Source of the DNA: Rudanella lutea DSM 19387
Lineage (GTDB): Bacteria > Bacteroidota > Bacteroidia > Cytophagales > Spirosomataceae
Length of the DNA stretch: 64,000 nt
Direction of reading: 5' to 3'
NCBI RefSeq assembly: GCF_000383955.1
Contig: NZ_KB913013.1
Coordinates: 5,875,844 to 5,939,843, forward strand
Under the pieces are notes generated by a model, which worked only from the letters and a program-made list of their open reading frames with translations, did not search any database and was not told the DNA's origin. Shown one piece after another: positions 8,941 to 17,159 of the stretch (the first letter of the stretch is position 1; each line of letters starts with the position of its first letter). The position numbers and the translations under genes were made by a program.

Positions 8941-9850
8941 AAATTGGCTTATTCCAGTTGCATACGCCCCCGTGATGAGAACAGGCACCTCTGCCTTTAG
9001 CATTCGAGGGACTGTAGCTGCCATCACAGCAAACGGTTTGGTAGTAAAGTAGTTTACGGACTAACGGGTTGAGCTTGTCGTAGAGCTTGGTTGCCTGACG
9101 ATGACCGGCTTCGGATGCCTGACGGAATCCGGCAATGGCTTCTGTTTTCCGGCCTACTTGCTGATAGCAAAGTGCCTGTTGATACAACTGTTCACCATTC
9201 AGCGAACTAGTTCTGGACAGTTCATCGTAGTGTTGAAGTGCCAGTTTATACTGTTTCGTTCGCACGTAGCTATTTGCAAGTCCTTCGTGTAGCCGGTGTT
9301 GCGTGTCTGTTTCGTCAGTTGAGACAAATCGACCGGATTGGTTGTAAAAATAGATTGCCTTAGCGTAAGCACCTTTTTCTAAGAGATTATCGGCCTTAGA
9401 CAGGTACGTTCGTACACTATCAAGGCGCTGAACTTCTCTTCGTTTTGCTTCAACTTCTGCTTTTTGTTCAGCAAGAGCGGCTATCCTTTTGTCTTCCTCC
9501 GCCTGCTTAATACGGTCTCGATATTGAAAGCCGTTCCCAATCAGGATGAAGGACATTATCCCAAGTGTGCATAGTTTTAGAGTTGGAACGAACCGGAATT
9601 TTAGTAACCTTTCGAGCCGATTTTTCCCCCAGCTTGAAGCAAAAAAAGCAAAGAGCAAAAACGACAAACTGAATCCTACATGATAGCTGAAAACAGTAAT
9701 AGCGGCCAGTATTGATAGGAGGGATAAGACATTCCACAATAGATCACCTGTATTTTCAGCCTTTTTCGGCGTCGTTTCAATCGATTCTTTAAAGTAGTCG
9801 GGAAGAACCAGATGCTCTTTAGGGATCAATTTGGGTACATACTTTTTCAT
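8903..9850 (-). CDS. membrane protein with coiled coil, TPR-like repeats and DUF3761-like C-terminus
   Basis: 315 residues from ATG 9850 (MKKYVPKL). An extended frame to 9943 has no better start. Hydrophobic segments at ~37-75 (LLSILAAITVF, LSFLLFAFFA) and ~92-110 (LGIMSFILIG) anchor it. A charged coiled coil (AEQKAEVEAKRREVQRLDSV) comes next, followed by TPR-like helices (~150-265; AYAKAIYFYNQSGRF, QYKLALQHYDEL). The end has CDGSYSPS...GACSHHGGV, the signature of DUF3761, a small Cys/His-rich module. The tail may be extracytoplasmic, but topology is uncertain. Combination unusual; role unknown. Confidence 0.6.
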   Translation of the reverse strand: MKKYVPKLIPKEHLVLPDYFKESIETTPKKAENTGDLLWNVLSLLSILAAITVFSYHVGFSLSFLLFAFFASSWGKNRLERLLKFRFVPTLKLCTLGIMSFILIGNGFQYRDRIKQAEEDKRIAALAEQKAEVEAKRREVQRLDSVRTYLSKADNLLEKGAYAKAIYFYNQSGRFVSTDETDTQHRLHEGLANSYVRTKQYKLALQHYDELSRTSSLNGEQLYQQALCYQQVGRKTEAIAGFRQASEAGHRQATKLYDKLNPLVRKLLYYQTVCCDGSYSPSNAKGRGACSHHGGVCNWNKPIYETYRKYDVNGL

Positions 9851-10054
9851 GAGGATCAAGAAAAATGGTTTGTGTATATTAAGCCGATGGAATTGTAAAT
9901 ATATCAAATAGACATGCATTTTAACCTTAAAAGGAACTCTCATAAAGGCGATGGCCGCAACAGATGATTAGCTCCGGATGATAGATAATTTGGGTGAAAA
10001 ACCGAGAAACGTCTCTCAAAAGCGGTAAATTTGAGTTTTAAATTGATAGAGTAA

Positions 10055-10276
10055 ATGGAGAATAATCAACCAGAAAAATTAGGGCCGCACGTCGAGGTAA
10101 CACCAGAAGGGCTGGTAGTGGATTTTGACGCCATCCGCAACGAAACCATTGAACGGTACGGCTTTGCCGAGAAGCCCGCCGACGAACCCTGGATTATTGG
10201 CAAGGTGACCCGGGAAGACTTCACGCTGATGAAAGAAGAGGAGGCTGAAGCAGACAGAAAAGAGGAGAAGCAGTAA
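10055..10276 (+). CDS. small acidic protein upstream of the NTase-TOPRIM gene
   Basis: 73 residues ending in a highly charged tail (KEEEAEADRKEEKQ). No recognised domain. It is the first gene of a plus-strand operon and lies 15 bases before the NTase-TOPRIM fusion. Its size, acidity and position would suit an antitoxin-like or accessory partner of the downstream nucleotidyltransferase domain, but that is inference only. Confidence 0.6.
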   Translation: MENNQPEKLGPHVEVTPEGLVVDFDAIRNETIERYGFAEKPADEPWIIGKVTREDFTLMKEEEAEADRKEEKQ

Positions 10277-10291
10277 TAGGAAGTGTAACAA

Positions 10292-12208
10292 ATGACCCGC
10301 GATCAGGAGGAGTTTTTGCAGGTGCTCAATCGGCACCAGGTGGAGTATGTTGTCATCGGGGGAAAGGCAGTCCAATCATACGGTAGTACCCGCAAGGCCG
10401 ACGACATTGATGTATGGATCAACCCATCGGCCGAAAATGCCAATAAGATGGTATCGTCGGTGAAGGAGTTTCTCGGAGCCAACATGCACCCCCGCGATTT
10501 TACCGACGATAAAATCGTGTATTTCGGGCGAAACCCGTACCGAATCGATATTCACAAGGACGTACCGGGTCTGGGTCAGTTTGCCGACCATTACCCAAAC
10601 CGTGTGCCAGCCCGCACCAAAGACGGTACCGATTACAGCGTCGTATCCCCTCATGATTTGGTGGCCAGTAAGAAAGCCGCTGGCCGGCCCAAAGACTTGC
10701 AGGACATAACGTATATAGAGGAGCGGGTTATGGGGATTACCCGGCAACCCGAACGCACCCGAAGTACTGATAAACCTGCTTATGAAGCCCAGCGGGGCAC
10801 CGCCCGCAAAGTGGACTTCGATGAGTTCAAGCAGCGCATCAACCTGGTCGAGTACGCAATGGATCAGGGCTACATCAAAGACCGGCAACGGAGCGGAGGT
10901 AATTCGGTAACGCTCTACAAAGACGATGCCCGAGGCCGGGACAAAATTGTTGTGTACCCGAATCAGCGGAGCGGCATAGACATCTACTTTAATCCTAACG
11001 ACGGAGCCGATAAGGGAACGGTAGTACAGTTTCAGCACCGGCGTGGTACGGGCGAGTGGAAAGACACTATTGAAAGCCTGCAACGCTATATCGGTCAGGT
11101 GCCCGAGCAGCAACGCCCGGCGCGACCCGCCCCACCTCCCGATAATCAACAGATACCTACTCGTGAACAGGCCGTCGTGCGGAGCTTCGACTTGAAACCG
11201 CTGACCGACGATACGTACCTGCGTGGCCGTGGGCTGTCGCCCGCTACGGTAAACGCACCGGAGTTTGAAAATACAGTTTTCAATCGTTCTTACTTTGACC
11301 GGAGCCGGGGTAAGCAGTACACGAACACCGTGTTTCCAATTAAAAATGAACAGGGAACGATCGCCATCATTGTGCGGAACGACGGCTTAAAAATGGTCGA
11401 GGGGCCGCGTGGAGATGGGGTATGGATTTCCAATCCAAAGGTGATAGGTTCCGATGGTCGTCTGGATCGGTTAGTGATTGCTGAAAATCCCATCGACGCG
11501 ATGAGCTTTCACCAATTGAAACCACCGGTAGAAGGGGAAAAAAGGTTGTACATCGGCACAGCGGGCAACCTGTCTTCGGGTGCGCCCGATACGGTGCAGA
11601 AGTTGATTGACCGCTACCAGCCGAAGCAGATCGTGATGGCGAATGATAATGACAATGGCGGTTTTCGGACGAATATCAACCTGGTTGGTCGGTTGCGGTA
11701 TCCGGGCATCGAGGAGAGCAACAACATTCAGGCGCAGTTGGCTATGCCGACGCCCAGCCAGTTACGGCTAACGGTATCGGTCAGCTACCCGGATCAGGCG
11801 ACGGGTAAGCAACAGGTGCAGCAGCTAACGGAACGGTTTTCGGCGGCATTGAATAAGAACGACCCCCGCGTGGATTCGCCGGAGGACGAGCCGACAGCAC
11901 GTATTAATGTGAGGGGCTGGCAAGGTAGCCGCACCGAGTTCGAGATTTCGATGCCCAACACCCGGCAAAACTTGGTACGTACCCAAAACGAGTTGGTAGC
12001 CGCCAAGGGGCTGAACGAGGTGGTGGCGTTGAAGTTGCCGGTACACAAGGATTTCACCGAAGACCTCCAGCGAAACGAGAAGCTGACGCTACCAGCCTTA
12101 CCCGGTGAAGCGAAGCAGCAGATGGTGCAATCGGCAGAAGGTCCGAAGATGATGCCGAAGTTTGACCTGCCAAGTTTTGCCAATGAATCAACTGGAATGA
12201 AACGATGA
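10292..12208 (+). CDS. nucleotidyltransferase domain fused to a TOPRIM primase-like protein
   Basis: 638 residues. Residues 1-145 form an AbiEii/DUF6036-like nucleotidyltransferase: VVIGGKAVQSYGS, then DDIDVWI with the DxD at D38/D40. Residues ~165-265 resemble the DNA-binding N-domain of mobile-element primases (FKQRINLVEYAMDQGYI), but without the usual zinc-finger cysteines. Residues ~300-480 hold a TOPRIM core with E398 (VIAENPIDAMSF) and the DxD-type NDNDNGG (D452/D454). The C-terminal ~150 residues are unassigned. TOPRIM proteins of this type are common on conjugative elements. The N-terminal fusion is unusual. Its stop overlaps the next start (ATGA). Confidence 0.75.
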   Translation: MTRDQEEFLQVLNRHQVEYVVIGGKAVQSYGSTRKADDIDVWINPSAENANKMVSSVKEFLGANMHPRDFTDDKIVYFGRNPYRIDIHKDVPGLGQFADHYPNRVPARTKDGTDYSVVSPHDLVASKKAAGRPKDLQDITYIEERVMGITRQPERTRSTDKPAYEAQRGTARKVDFDEFKQRINLVEYAMDQGYIKDRQRSGGNSVTLYKDDARGRDKIVVYPNQRSGIDIYFNPNDGADKGTVVQFQHRRGTGEWKDTIESLQRYIGQVPEQQRPARPAPPPDNQQIPTREQAVVRSFDLKPLTDDTYLRGRGLSPATVNAPEFENTVFNRSYFDRSRGKQYTNTVFPIKNEQGTIAIIVRNDGLKMVEGPRGDGVWISNPKVIGSDGRLDRLVIAENPIDAMSFHQLKPPVEGEKRLYIGTAGNLSSGAPDTVQKLIDRYQPKQIVMANDNDNGGFRTNINLVGRLRYPGIEESNNIQAQLAMPTPSQLRLTVSVSYPDQATGKQQVQQLTERFSAALNKNDPRVDSPEDEPTARINVRGWQGSRTEFEISMPNTRQNLVRTQNELVAAKGLNEVVALKLPVHKDFTEDLQRNEKLTLPALPGEAKQQMVQSAEGPKMMPKFDLPSFANESTGMKR

Positions 12209-12378
12209 GCAACGGTATCGAGATGCTATCCTACCCAGATATTACACAAGCATCGGGAGTAGAAACAGGCTGGTTTGGAACAGGCCCAAATGACTTAAAT
12301 TTATTGCCTTTCGTGCTCGTTTTGGCGTTTTTGTTTGTTCTATATGGAGGAATTAAACAGTATCTGAAACGCATTTAA
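12205..12378 (+). CDS. 57-residue single-span membrane protein
   Basis: A short frame (57 residues) starting MSNGIEMLSYPDITQ. Its ATG overlaps the TGA of the TOPRIM gene (ATGA), and its TAA overlaps the ATG of the exonuclease gene (TAATG). That double stop-start coupling is the main evidence it is real. One strong hydrophobic stretch (LLPFVLVLAFLFVLYGGI) is followed by a basic tail (KQYLKRI), suggesting a single membrane span with a cytoplasmic C-terminus. No family recognised. Confidence 0.65.
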   Translation: MSNGIEMLSYPDITQASGVETGWFGTGPNDLNLLPFVLVLAFLFVLYGGIKQYLKRI

Positions 12379-12953
12379 TGACCTACCTAATCATCGACAC
12401 AGAGACCAACGGCCTGCCGCAATCCTATCATTTGCCCGTTACTGACCTGACCAACTGGCCACGACTTATTTCGGTTGCCTGGGGGCTGTATGATGAGCAG
12501 GGCAAAGAGTTAGGCCGACAGTATGCAGTGGTGAAACCAGATGGATACCGATGGAACAAGGTAGCCCAGCAGGTTCATCGTATCACGCCGGAAGAAGCCG
12601 AAATAAAAGGGCAGCCGTTGGTCGATGTGTTGAACCAGCTACGGCCGGCACTGGAACGGGCTGATGCCTGGGTAGGGCATAATATCGACCTCGACTACGG
12701 TGTTATCGGAGCGGAGTTTATACGAGCCAATGAAGCGAAGCCCGGTCGGGTAGGTGAGTTTCCGGCCCGACCGGTTATCTGCACGATGGATGCCAGCGCA
12801 AAAGTGACGCCTAACCGGGAGCCGGTAAAACTGGAAGAGTTGTACAGGCTGCTAACGGGCAAGCGTATGATGGGGATGCACGACGCGACCGCCGACATGC
12901 TGGCCACCGCCCGTTGTTTTTTTGAGTTGAAGCGTAGAAGCATTTTTGTCTGA
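12378..12953 (+). CDS. DEDDh-type 3'-5' exonuclease (DnaQ/RNase T-like)
   Basis: 191 residues, one exonuclease domain. Exo I motif: IIDTETNG with the D-E pair. Exo [20 protein letters not shown]. Exo [20 protein letters not shown], with H and D in the DEDDh arrangement. The family removes nucleotides from 3' ends of DNA or RNA in repair, proofreading or RNA processing. As a stand-alone enzyme in a mobile-element operon with a TOPRIM protein, a DNA-processing role is likely but not shown. Its stop overlaps the next ATG (TGATG). Confidence 0.88.
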   Translation: MTYLIIDTETNGLPQSYHLPVTDLTNWPRLISVAWGLYDEQGKELGRQYAVVKPDGYRWNKVAQQVHRITPEEAEIKGQPLVDVLNQLRPALERADAWVGHNIDLDYGVIGAEFIRANEAKPGRVGEFPARPVICTMDASAKVTPNREPVKLEELYRLLTGKRMMGMHDATADMLATARCFFELKRRSIFV

Positions 12954-13480
12954 TGTTAGATAACAGACCAGCCGAAGAGCATTTTGCCCTGTTGTTCCCC
13001 GGTAAGCCAATTCCGAGCTGGGCTTATGAGACGATTCGCTATTTCGATTATCACGCCTACAACACAGGTGAGGAGAACGTCGAGACGGTTCGGCTTGAAC
13101 AGGTTGTCGGAACCGACCACGAGAGCTATGGCAATAAGCTAACCTGGCTGCAAATGCTGACCTATGCCAAAAAGCGCAGCAATTTTAGGACTGACCGAAT
13201 GCCCGGTCTGCTGGCCACCGATCCGTCACGTCTTCAATTGGCCCGAATTGACGGAACCCAGGACTATTATCTTGTAGGTGAGGGGAATCACCGACTATCC
13301 GCTTATAAGCTTTCAGGCATGGAGACAATCAATTGTGCTGTATGCGTCGCCTATGCCAGGCAAAAGCCTGTAGAACCGGTTTACAATGAACCAGAACAAC
13401 GTCATGAAAAAAATACAACGTCTTTTTCTGCCTGGCTTGCTCATTGGCGCAATGTCCTGTCAGCCAAACGCTTCCGTTGA
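12953..13480 (+). CDS. ParB/sulfiredoxin-fold-like protein
   Basis: 175 residues. The central part resembles the ParB N-terminal/Srx fold: a substrate strand ([20 protein letters not shown]), in which GEGNHR corresponds to the GxxR box that binds nucleotide in ParB-like CTPases/ATPases, followed by [14 protein letters not shown]. There is no HTH DNA-binding domain, so it is not a partition ParB as such. It is translationally coupled to the exonuclease gene and overlaps the lipoprotein start. Substrate unknown. Confidence 0.6.
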   Translation: MLDNRPAEEHFALLFPGKPIPSWAYETIRYFDYHAYNTGEENVETVRLEQVVGTDHESYGNKLTWLQMLTYAKKRSNFRTDRMPGLLATDPSRLQLARIDGTQDYYLVGEGNHRLSAYKLSGMETINCAVCVAYARQKPVEPVYNEPEQRHEKNTTSFSAWLAHWRNVLSAKRFR

Positions 13481-13880
13481 ACCGACTTTCCCGCCAACGA
13501 AAGCATACTACTCATTTCGGGTCTTCAAACCCACCGACCTAAACCAGCCGCGTAACGAAGTCAGCTTCGACACCCTGACGTACCGCGCTGAGGACGGAAC
13601 CACCCGCATTCTGACGAACCGGACCATCTACTTTACCAACGAATACGACACGACCATATACGCCAACGTACCCGCCGACCGGGTGCTGGAAGGCTACTTA
13701 TCGTCGAGCAAAGCGAAGAGCGTGATTATCGAAGTGGGCCTGATCGACAAGACTGGTGCAAAACGCCGACAGGATTATCAATCGACGGAAGCGACGAACC
13801 AGAGCTCAACGGCACCTTTACCCGTCCGGCTGAGAGTGCGGAAGGAGGTGGCGTTGGGGGATTTGAGATCAATTAATTAA
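13404..13880 (+). CDS. small lipoprotein
   Basis: 158 residues from ATG 13404 (MKKIQRLF), preferred over ATG 13386 because it gives a compact lipoprotein signal: a KK start, the hydrophobic stretch [11 protein letters not shown] and a cysteine in the lipobox-like AMSC. The mature part is beta-rich and soluble with no known domain. It would be a periplasmic or outer-membrane lipoprotein. It overlaps the upstream ParB-like gene by 77 bases and its 3' end overlaps the convergent kinase gene by 12 bases. Confidence 0.65.
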   Translation: MKKIQRLFLPGLLIGAMSCQPNASVEPTFPPTKAYYSFRVFKPTDLNQPRNEVSFDTLTYRAEDGTTRILTNRTIYFTNEYDTTIYANVPADRVLEGYLSSSKAKSVIIEVGLIDKTGAKRRQDYQSTEATNQSSTAPLPVRLRVRKEVALGDLRSIN

Positions 13881-14396
13881 ACCCAATACCTCTACAATTT
13901 GGTCGATCATTTCATTGGTAGTCAAGACAGTGGATAGAACAATATCAGCTTCTTGTTTTAATTGAGCTTTTACATCATGTTCAGTCGAGTGATTGTCTAT
14001 CGTTAGAACTTGTTCAGATGAATAACGTGACTGTAGCCGCTCAATTCGGGTACGTTCATCTACCTCAATGTGTATGTGAATAAATTTAAACGGATTTACT
14101 AATCTTTTAATGATGTTCAGCACACTTATATGGCGTACTCCATCAATAATAAGATTGCCATTAGAGCGCCATACGACTTGGCTAAGGACACTGGCACAAA
14201 ACTGCTCAGCATCATTGTCAAGTAACCGTTCACCAATATTCTGCAAGTTTTCGCGGGTTGGCTCAATATGATGTTCTATTGCATATGAACGAACATAATC
14301 CCCAAAACTAATTCGAGGCCAATCTAACCGGGTTGCTAATGCGGTTGTTAACGTGGTTTTACCGCTGCCTATTTTGCCTGAGAAAGCTATAGTCAT
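13869..14396 (-). CDS. P-loop nucleotide/nucleoside kinase-like protein (operon gene 7)
   Basis: 175 residues. The Walker A motif is FSGKIGSGKTTL (7-15), followed by SFGDYVRSYAIEHHI. A DG(V)R motif, LIIDGVRH, sits in the position of the Walker B/substrate region, and a lid-like DERTRIERLQSRY comes later. The pattern is that of small kinases acting on (deoxy)nucleotides or dephospho-CoA. Last gene of a seven-gene minus-strand operon, 4 bases after the ASCH gene. With a methyltransferase and a radical SAM enzyme nearby, phosphorylation of a modified nucleotide is conceivable. Substrate unknown. Confidence 0.7.
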   Translation of the reverse strand: MTIAFSGKIGSGKTTLTTALATRLDWPRISFGDYVRSYAIEHHIEPTRENLQNIGERLLDNDAEQFCASVLSQVVWRSNGNLIIDGVRHISVLNIIKRLVNPFKFIHIHIEVDERTRIERLQSRYSSEQVLTIDNHSTEHDVKAQLKQEADIVLSTVLTTNEMIDQIVEVLGLIN

Positions 14397-14400
14397 GGTT

Positions 14401-14934
14401 TTAGTCTAAGACAACCCACCCTCTACGGTCTCGTTTATCAATATAAATGACTGAATCGAAGCAGGTAATTTCATCAATGGCCATCAATGTCGCATACTGA
14501 GCTTCTTTCTTATGATGCCAAAAATCGGACCCTTCTAAGCACAAGGCCGAAGCAAATGTTTGCTGCACCTGTTCAAAGACCACTGGAGTTAACTGGTATG
14601 ACCAAACGTGTGTGATGTGACAAAGTCCAATCACTGGACCACCGGACCGTTTTAGCAATAAAATGTCTCCCGACTGCACCTTACCAAACGGAGCCGATTG
14701 ATTAACTGAAAACCTTGACTCCACAGTCTTCTTTCCTTCAAGAATATATTGCAAAAAAGGCTCAACGAAGATGCCCAAGTGGAAACGAACCGTTGAGTCA
14801 TTAGTTAACTGCTCAAACTTATTTAACCAAAAGCTACTATGATTAAAGGAGTTTTGTAGTAATTCAATCAGTGCGTCTCGAAGAGAATCATTATGGTGAT
14901 ACGATATAAAAATAGAGTCTGTGTGACGTGTCAT
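14401..14934 (-). CDS. ASCH-domain protein (operon gene 6)
   Basis: 177 residues. Residues ~45-175 carry an ASCH (PUA-like) fold: VEPFLQYILEGKKTVESRFS, then PFGKVQSGDILLLKRSGGPV and IGLCHI. ASCH domains bind RNA or modified nucleobases, and some hydrolyse N4-acetylcytidine or read modified DNA. The N-terminal ~45 residues are an extra helical segment. The start codon overlaps the stop of the methyltransferase gene (ATGA). Within this operon it is a candidate reader or handler of whatever the methyltransferase and radical SAM enzyme make. Confidence 0.8.
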   Translation of the reverse strand: MTRHTDSIFISYHHNDSLRDALIELLQNSFNHSSFWLNKFEQLTNDSTVRFHLGIFVEPFLQYILEGKKTVESRFSVNQSAPFGKVQSGDILLLKRSGGPVIGLCHITHVWSYQLTPVVFEQVQQTFASALCLEGSDFWHHKKEAQYATLMAIDEITCFDSVIYIDKRDRRGWVVLD

Positions 14935-16157
14935 TCTACAAAAAGGTCAAGTGCCATCAGTAGCGCAACGATTTTATGTTTCTCAGTTTGAGTAAGCGTC
15001 TGCGTACTAAAAATTAGCTTGGACGTTTCTGACAAAGAATGCCCGGATTGAAGATAATGTAAAAATGGACTTACTTTTTGAGATGCAATGGCTGTAAAAG
15101 CTATATTATCCGATGTCCAAATAGTTATGCGATTTCGCTCAGTAGCCCGACGAGACACAGAATGAAAATACTTTCCTTCCGCCTGGGTTGGCCAATAGTC
15201 AAAGTATCCTGCCTCTAAAGCCTTTCGCACTTGTATCTTTTTGTTACCAATCCGGTATTCAGTCCAAGCGTCTTGGTCCAAAAGTAAAGGATGTTGCGGA
15301 GCTATCAAAGTATCGGCCATCTTCCGAAAAATCCACAAGTCCCCTAAACGCCAAATGTCAAGATGTACGTCGTTAGTTGCCAGTGCCTGCCGTTCAAACG
15401 CGGGTGTCTGGTACGCTAACAACCTGGGTATTTTTTTTACGAGTTCAAACCCACGTTGAGCAGCCATTAAACCGATAGCTCGTCGGTCTGACGAAGCAGA
15501 AGGCCGAGTTAGGGCAGGTAAAACGCTAAGCCAGCATTCACCACCTGTAGCTAAGAGTTCAGCTCCCCTATCCAAATAGGCTTCGTAGTAGTCGAGATAC
15601 CAAGGGGGGTCAGCAATGACTAATTCGTAAGTCGGTCGACTATCATGTAATGGATATAACAGATCCTGCTGAATGACCGAAGCAGCGTATCCGTTTTTAT
15701 GAAAATCCTGTACGAGAGACAGGCTACGTTCGTAGAGGACCGTTTTTATACCATGCTCGATTAAAGCAGGTAGTAGGGTTTTGACACCAAATAGAGCAAC
15801 AGATTGATTCGAGGCAGAATAACGCTTAACGCGTCTTGCCAAACTATTGATTGTATGGTGGGTAAAGCGCCAATCAAAATCATTAGGATGCTCATCTGGT
15901 AAGAAAGCAGTGCTTTCTGCCAATTGCGGATGTGGGGAAAGGGTGGATAAATTACCTACAGCATTGGTTACATAAGGGATATTGGCCTTATTAAGCGCTC
16001 GCTCAATATCAATCGGGAACGCTCCTAAACTTTCTCGAATGTAATCAGCTAAAGATAGCTGCTTCCCCAAAGAACGCCGGTGCACTTTTTGCAACCGGCG
16101 TATAAGTCGTTTTTGGTAAGAAACATCAGATGTCTCCTGTATGCCTGTCAAGACCAT
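14931..16157 (-). CDS. DPPW-motif SAM-dependent methyltransferase-like protein (operon gene 5)
   Basis: 408 residues. A helical N-terminal ~110 residues precede a Rossmann methyltransferase core with SVALFGVKTLLPAL (SAM-binding loop), an acidic strand end (TVLYERS) and the catalytic LVIADPPW at 183-186, the signature of amino-group methylation of adenine or a related base (MT-A70/N6-adenine type). The C-terminal ~150 residues contain an HTH-like stretch. No restriction endonuclease is adjacent. The start overlaps the radical SAM gene by 10 bases. Target (DNA, RNA or free nucleotide) unknown. Confidence 0.72.
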   Translation of the reverse strand: MVLTGIQETSDVSYQKRLIRRLQKVHRRSLGKQLSLADYIRESLGAFPIDIERALNKANIPYVTNAVGNLSTLSPHPQLAESTAFLPDEHPNDFDWRFTHHTINSLARRVKRYSASNQSVALFGVKTLLPALIEHGIKTVLYERSLSLVQDFHKNGYAASVIQQDLLYPLHDSRPTYELVIADPPWYLDYYEAYLDRGAELLATGGECWLSVLPALTRPSASSDRRAIGLMAAQRGFELVKKIPRLLAYQTPAFERQALATNDVHLDIWRLGDLWIFRKMADTLIAPQHPLLLDQDAWTEYRIGNKKIQVRKALEAGYFDYWPTQAEGKYFHSVSRRATERNRITIWTSDNIAFTAIASQKVSPFLHYLQSGHSLSETSKLIFSTQTLTQTEKHKIVALLMALDLFVE

Positions 16158-17152
16158 ATCCTATGCTCAAATACACGTTTAGAGCGTTCTTCGGATGTGA
16201 ATCGTTTTTGCAATTCATCATTCCACACAGCCACGGCCTCTTGCTGAATCTTAATTGCTTGATGGTGGGAGTCATTCATCCGTAGTGAGGTTGGCGTAAA
16301 TTCTTTAATCGGCAGTGGAATGGTCCGCAGAAGAAAGTTGGGGTGAATTCGCTCCTGAATTTGATCCATGAAGTCAACCATTTTGTCTCGTAAGCCATCC
16401 GCTGTCTGTGCCGTTAAGGTCACGTAGCCGTACATATCAATTCGGCTTTCAATTAGCCGTTTCATGATTACGAATTGGTAGTCGAATAAAGCCGAAACCG
16501 CGTTCGTGTTGAAAGAGAAAGAAGCTGGGTCAAAACCTTTGAAGCAGCCAACTCGTCCGTAGAGCGTGGAATCAGCCAGCCGATTAACTTCTTCTTTTGT
16601 TAAATTACTCCATAGGTAGTCATTGCTCAGGTTATCGTCAGACCATACGTACACCTCCCCTTTTAATCCCCTTCGCCGGATGGCATCAATGATCCAAAGT
16701 GTCCATTCAGGAACCAAATCAGGCTGACCACCGGATAAATCGATAATGGGTAAGGGCTGCTCCTCAGCTTGGTATAAGTCTAAGAGTTCGTCAGCAGTCA
16801 AGTAGGCAGCGTGTTTGAGGTTACCACTTAACAAATTATAATCGACAAAACAGTACCAGCACCGCCAGCTACAGACTGCATTCTGAAATACTTGAACGCG
16901 TACCAGATTTTCAAAAGGCAGTTGCAGTGCATGATGCGCCGGATCGATTGGCAAAGGGTTTTCAGGAAATCCAGGCGATGACTCTCTATGGAAATGATGA
17001 ATTCGGCCAAAACCTGAGCAGTTATAAGGCAACGTCAAATCCTTACTTTGAGTACTACCAGGAAACTGAGTGATCAACACCTGTTGTCTTTCCTGGATGA
17101 TACCTTTTCTGCGTAACTGTTCAGAATGTTCTTCCGTATTGATGAGAGCCAT
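16148..17152 (-). CDS. radical SAM enzyme (operon gene 4)
   Basis: 334 residues. The radical SAM cluster motif is CSWRCWYC (C94, C98, C101; CX3CX2C), followed by a GGQP-like SAM-binding segment (IIDLSGGQPDLVPEW) and a TIM-barrel-like remainder. An N-terminal extension has NCSGFGRIHHFHRE, possibly a second metal- or substrate-binding site. No SPASM-type cysteine cluster is seen at the C-terminus. Radical SAM enzymes perform difficult C-H chemistry on RNA, peptides or cofactors. It sits between the DUF4186 protein (7-base gap) and the methyltransferase (10-base overlap), so they are surely co-translated. Substrate unknown. Confidence 0.85.
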   Translation of the reverse strand: MALINTEEHSEQLRRKGIIQERQQVLITQFPGSTQSKDLTLPYNCSGFGRIHHFHRESSPGFPENPLPIDPAHHALQLPFENLVRVQVFQNAVCSWRCWYCFVDYNLLSGNLKHAAYLTADELLDLYQAEEQPLPIIDLSGGQPDLVPEWTLWIIDAIRRRGLKGEVYVWSDDNLSNDYLWSNLTKEEVNRLADSTLYGRVGCFKGFDPASFSFNTNAVSALFDYQFVIMKRLIESRIDMYGYVTLTAQTADGLRDKMVDFMDQIQERIHPNFLLRTIPLPIKEFTPTSLRMNDSHHQAIKIQQEAVAVWNDELQKRFTSEERSKRVFEHRIWS

Positions 17153-17159
17153 TGGTATA

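Noticed and set aside
10376-11149. 257-residue open frame on the minus strand
   Set aside because: Antisense to the NTase-TOPRIM fusion, whose sense frame has clear motifs and coupled neighbours; the antisense product shows no recognisable domain.
14931-16157. Restriction-modification system around the DPPW methyltransferase
   Set aside because: No restriction endonuclease or specificity subunit is adjacent; the coupled genes are radical SAM, DUF4186, ASCH and kinase, so a classic R-M reading does not fit.
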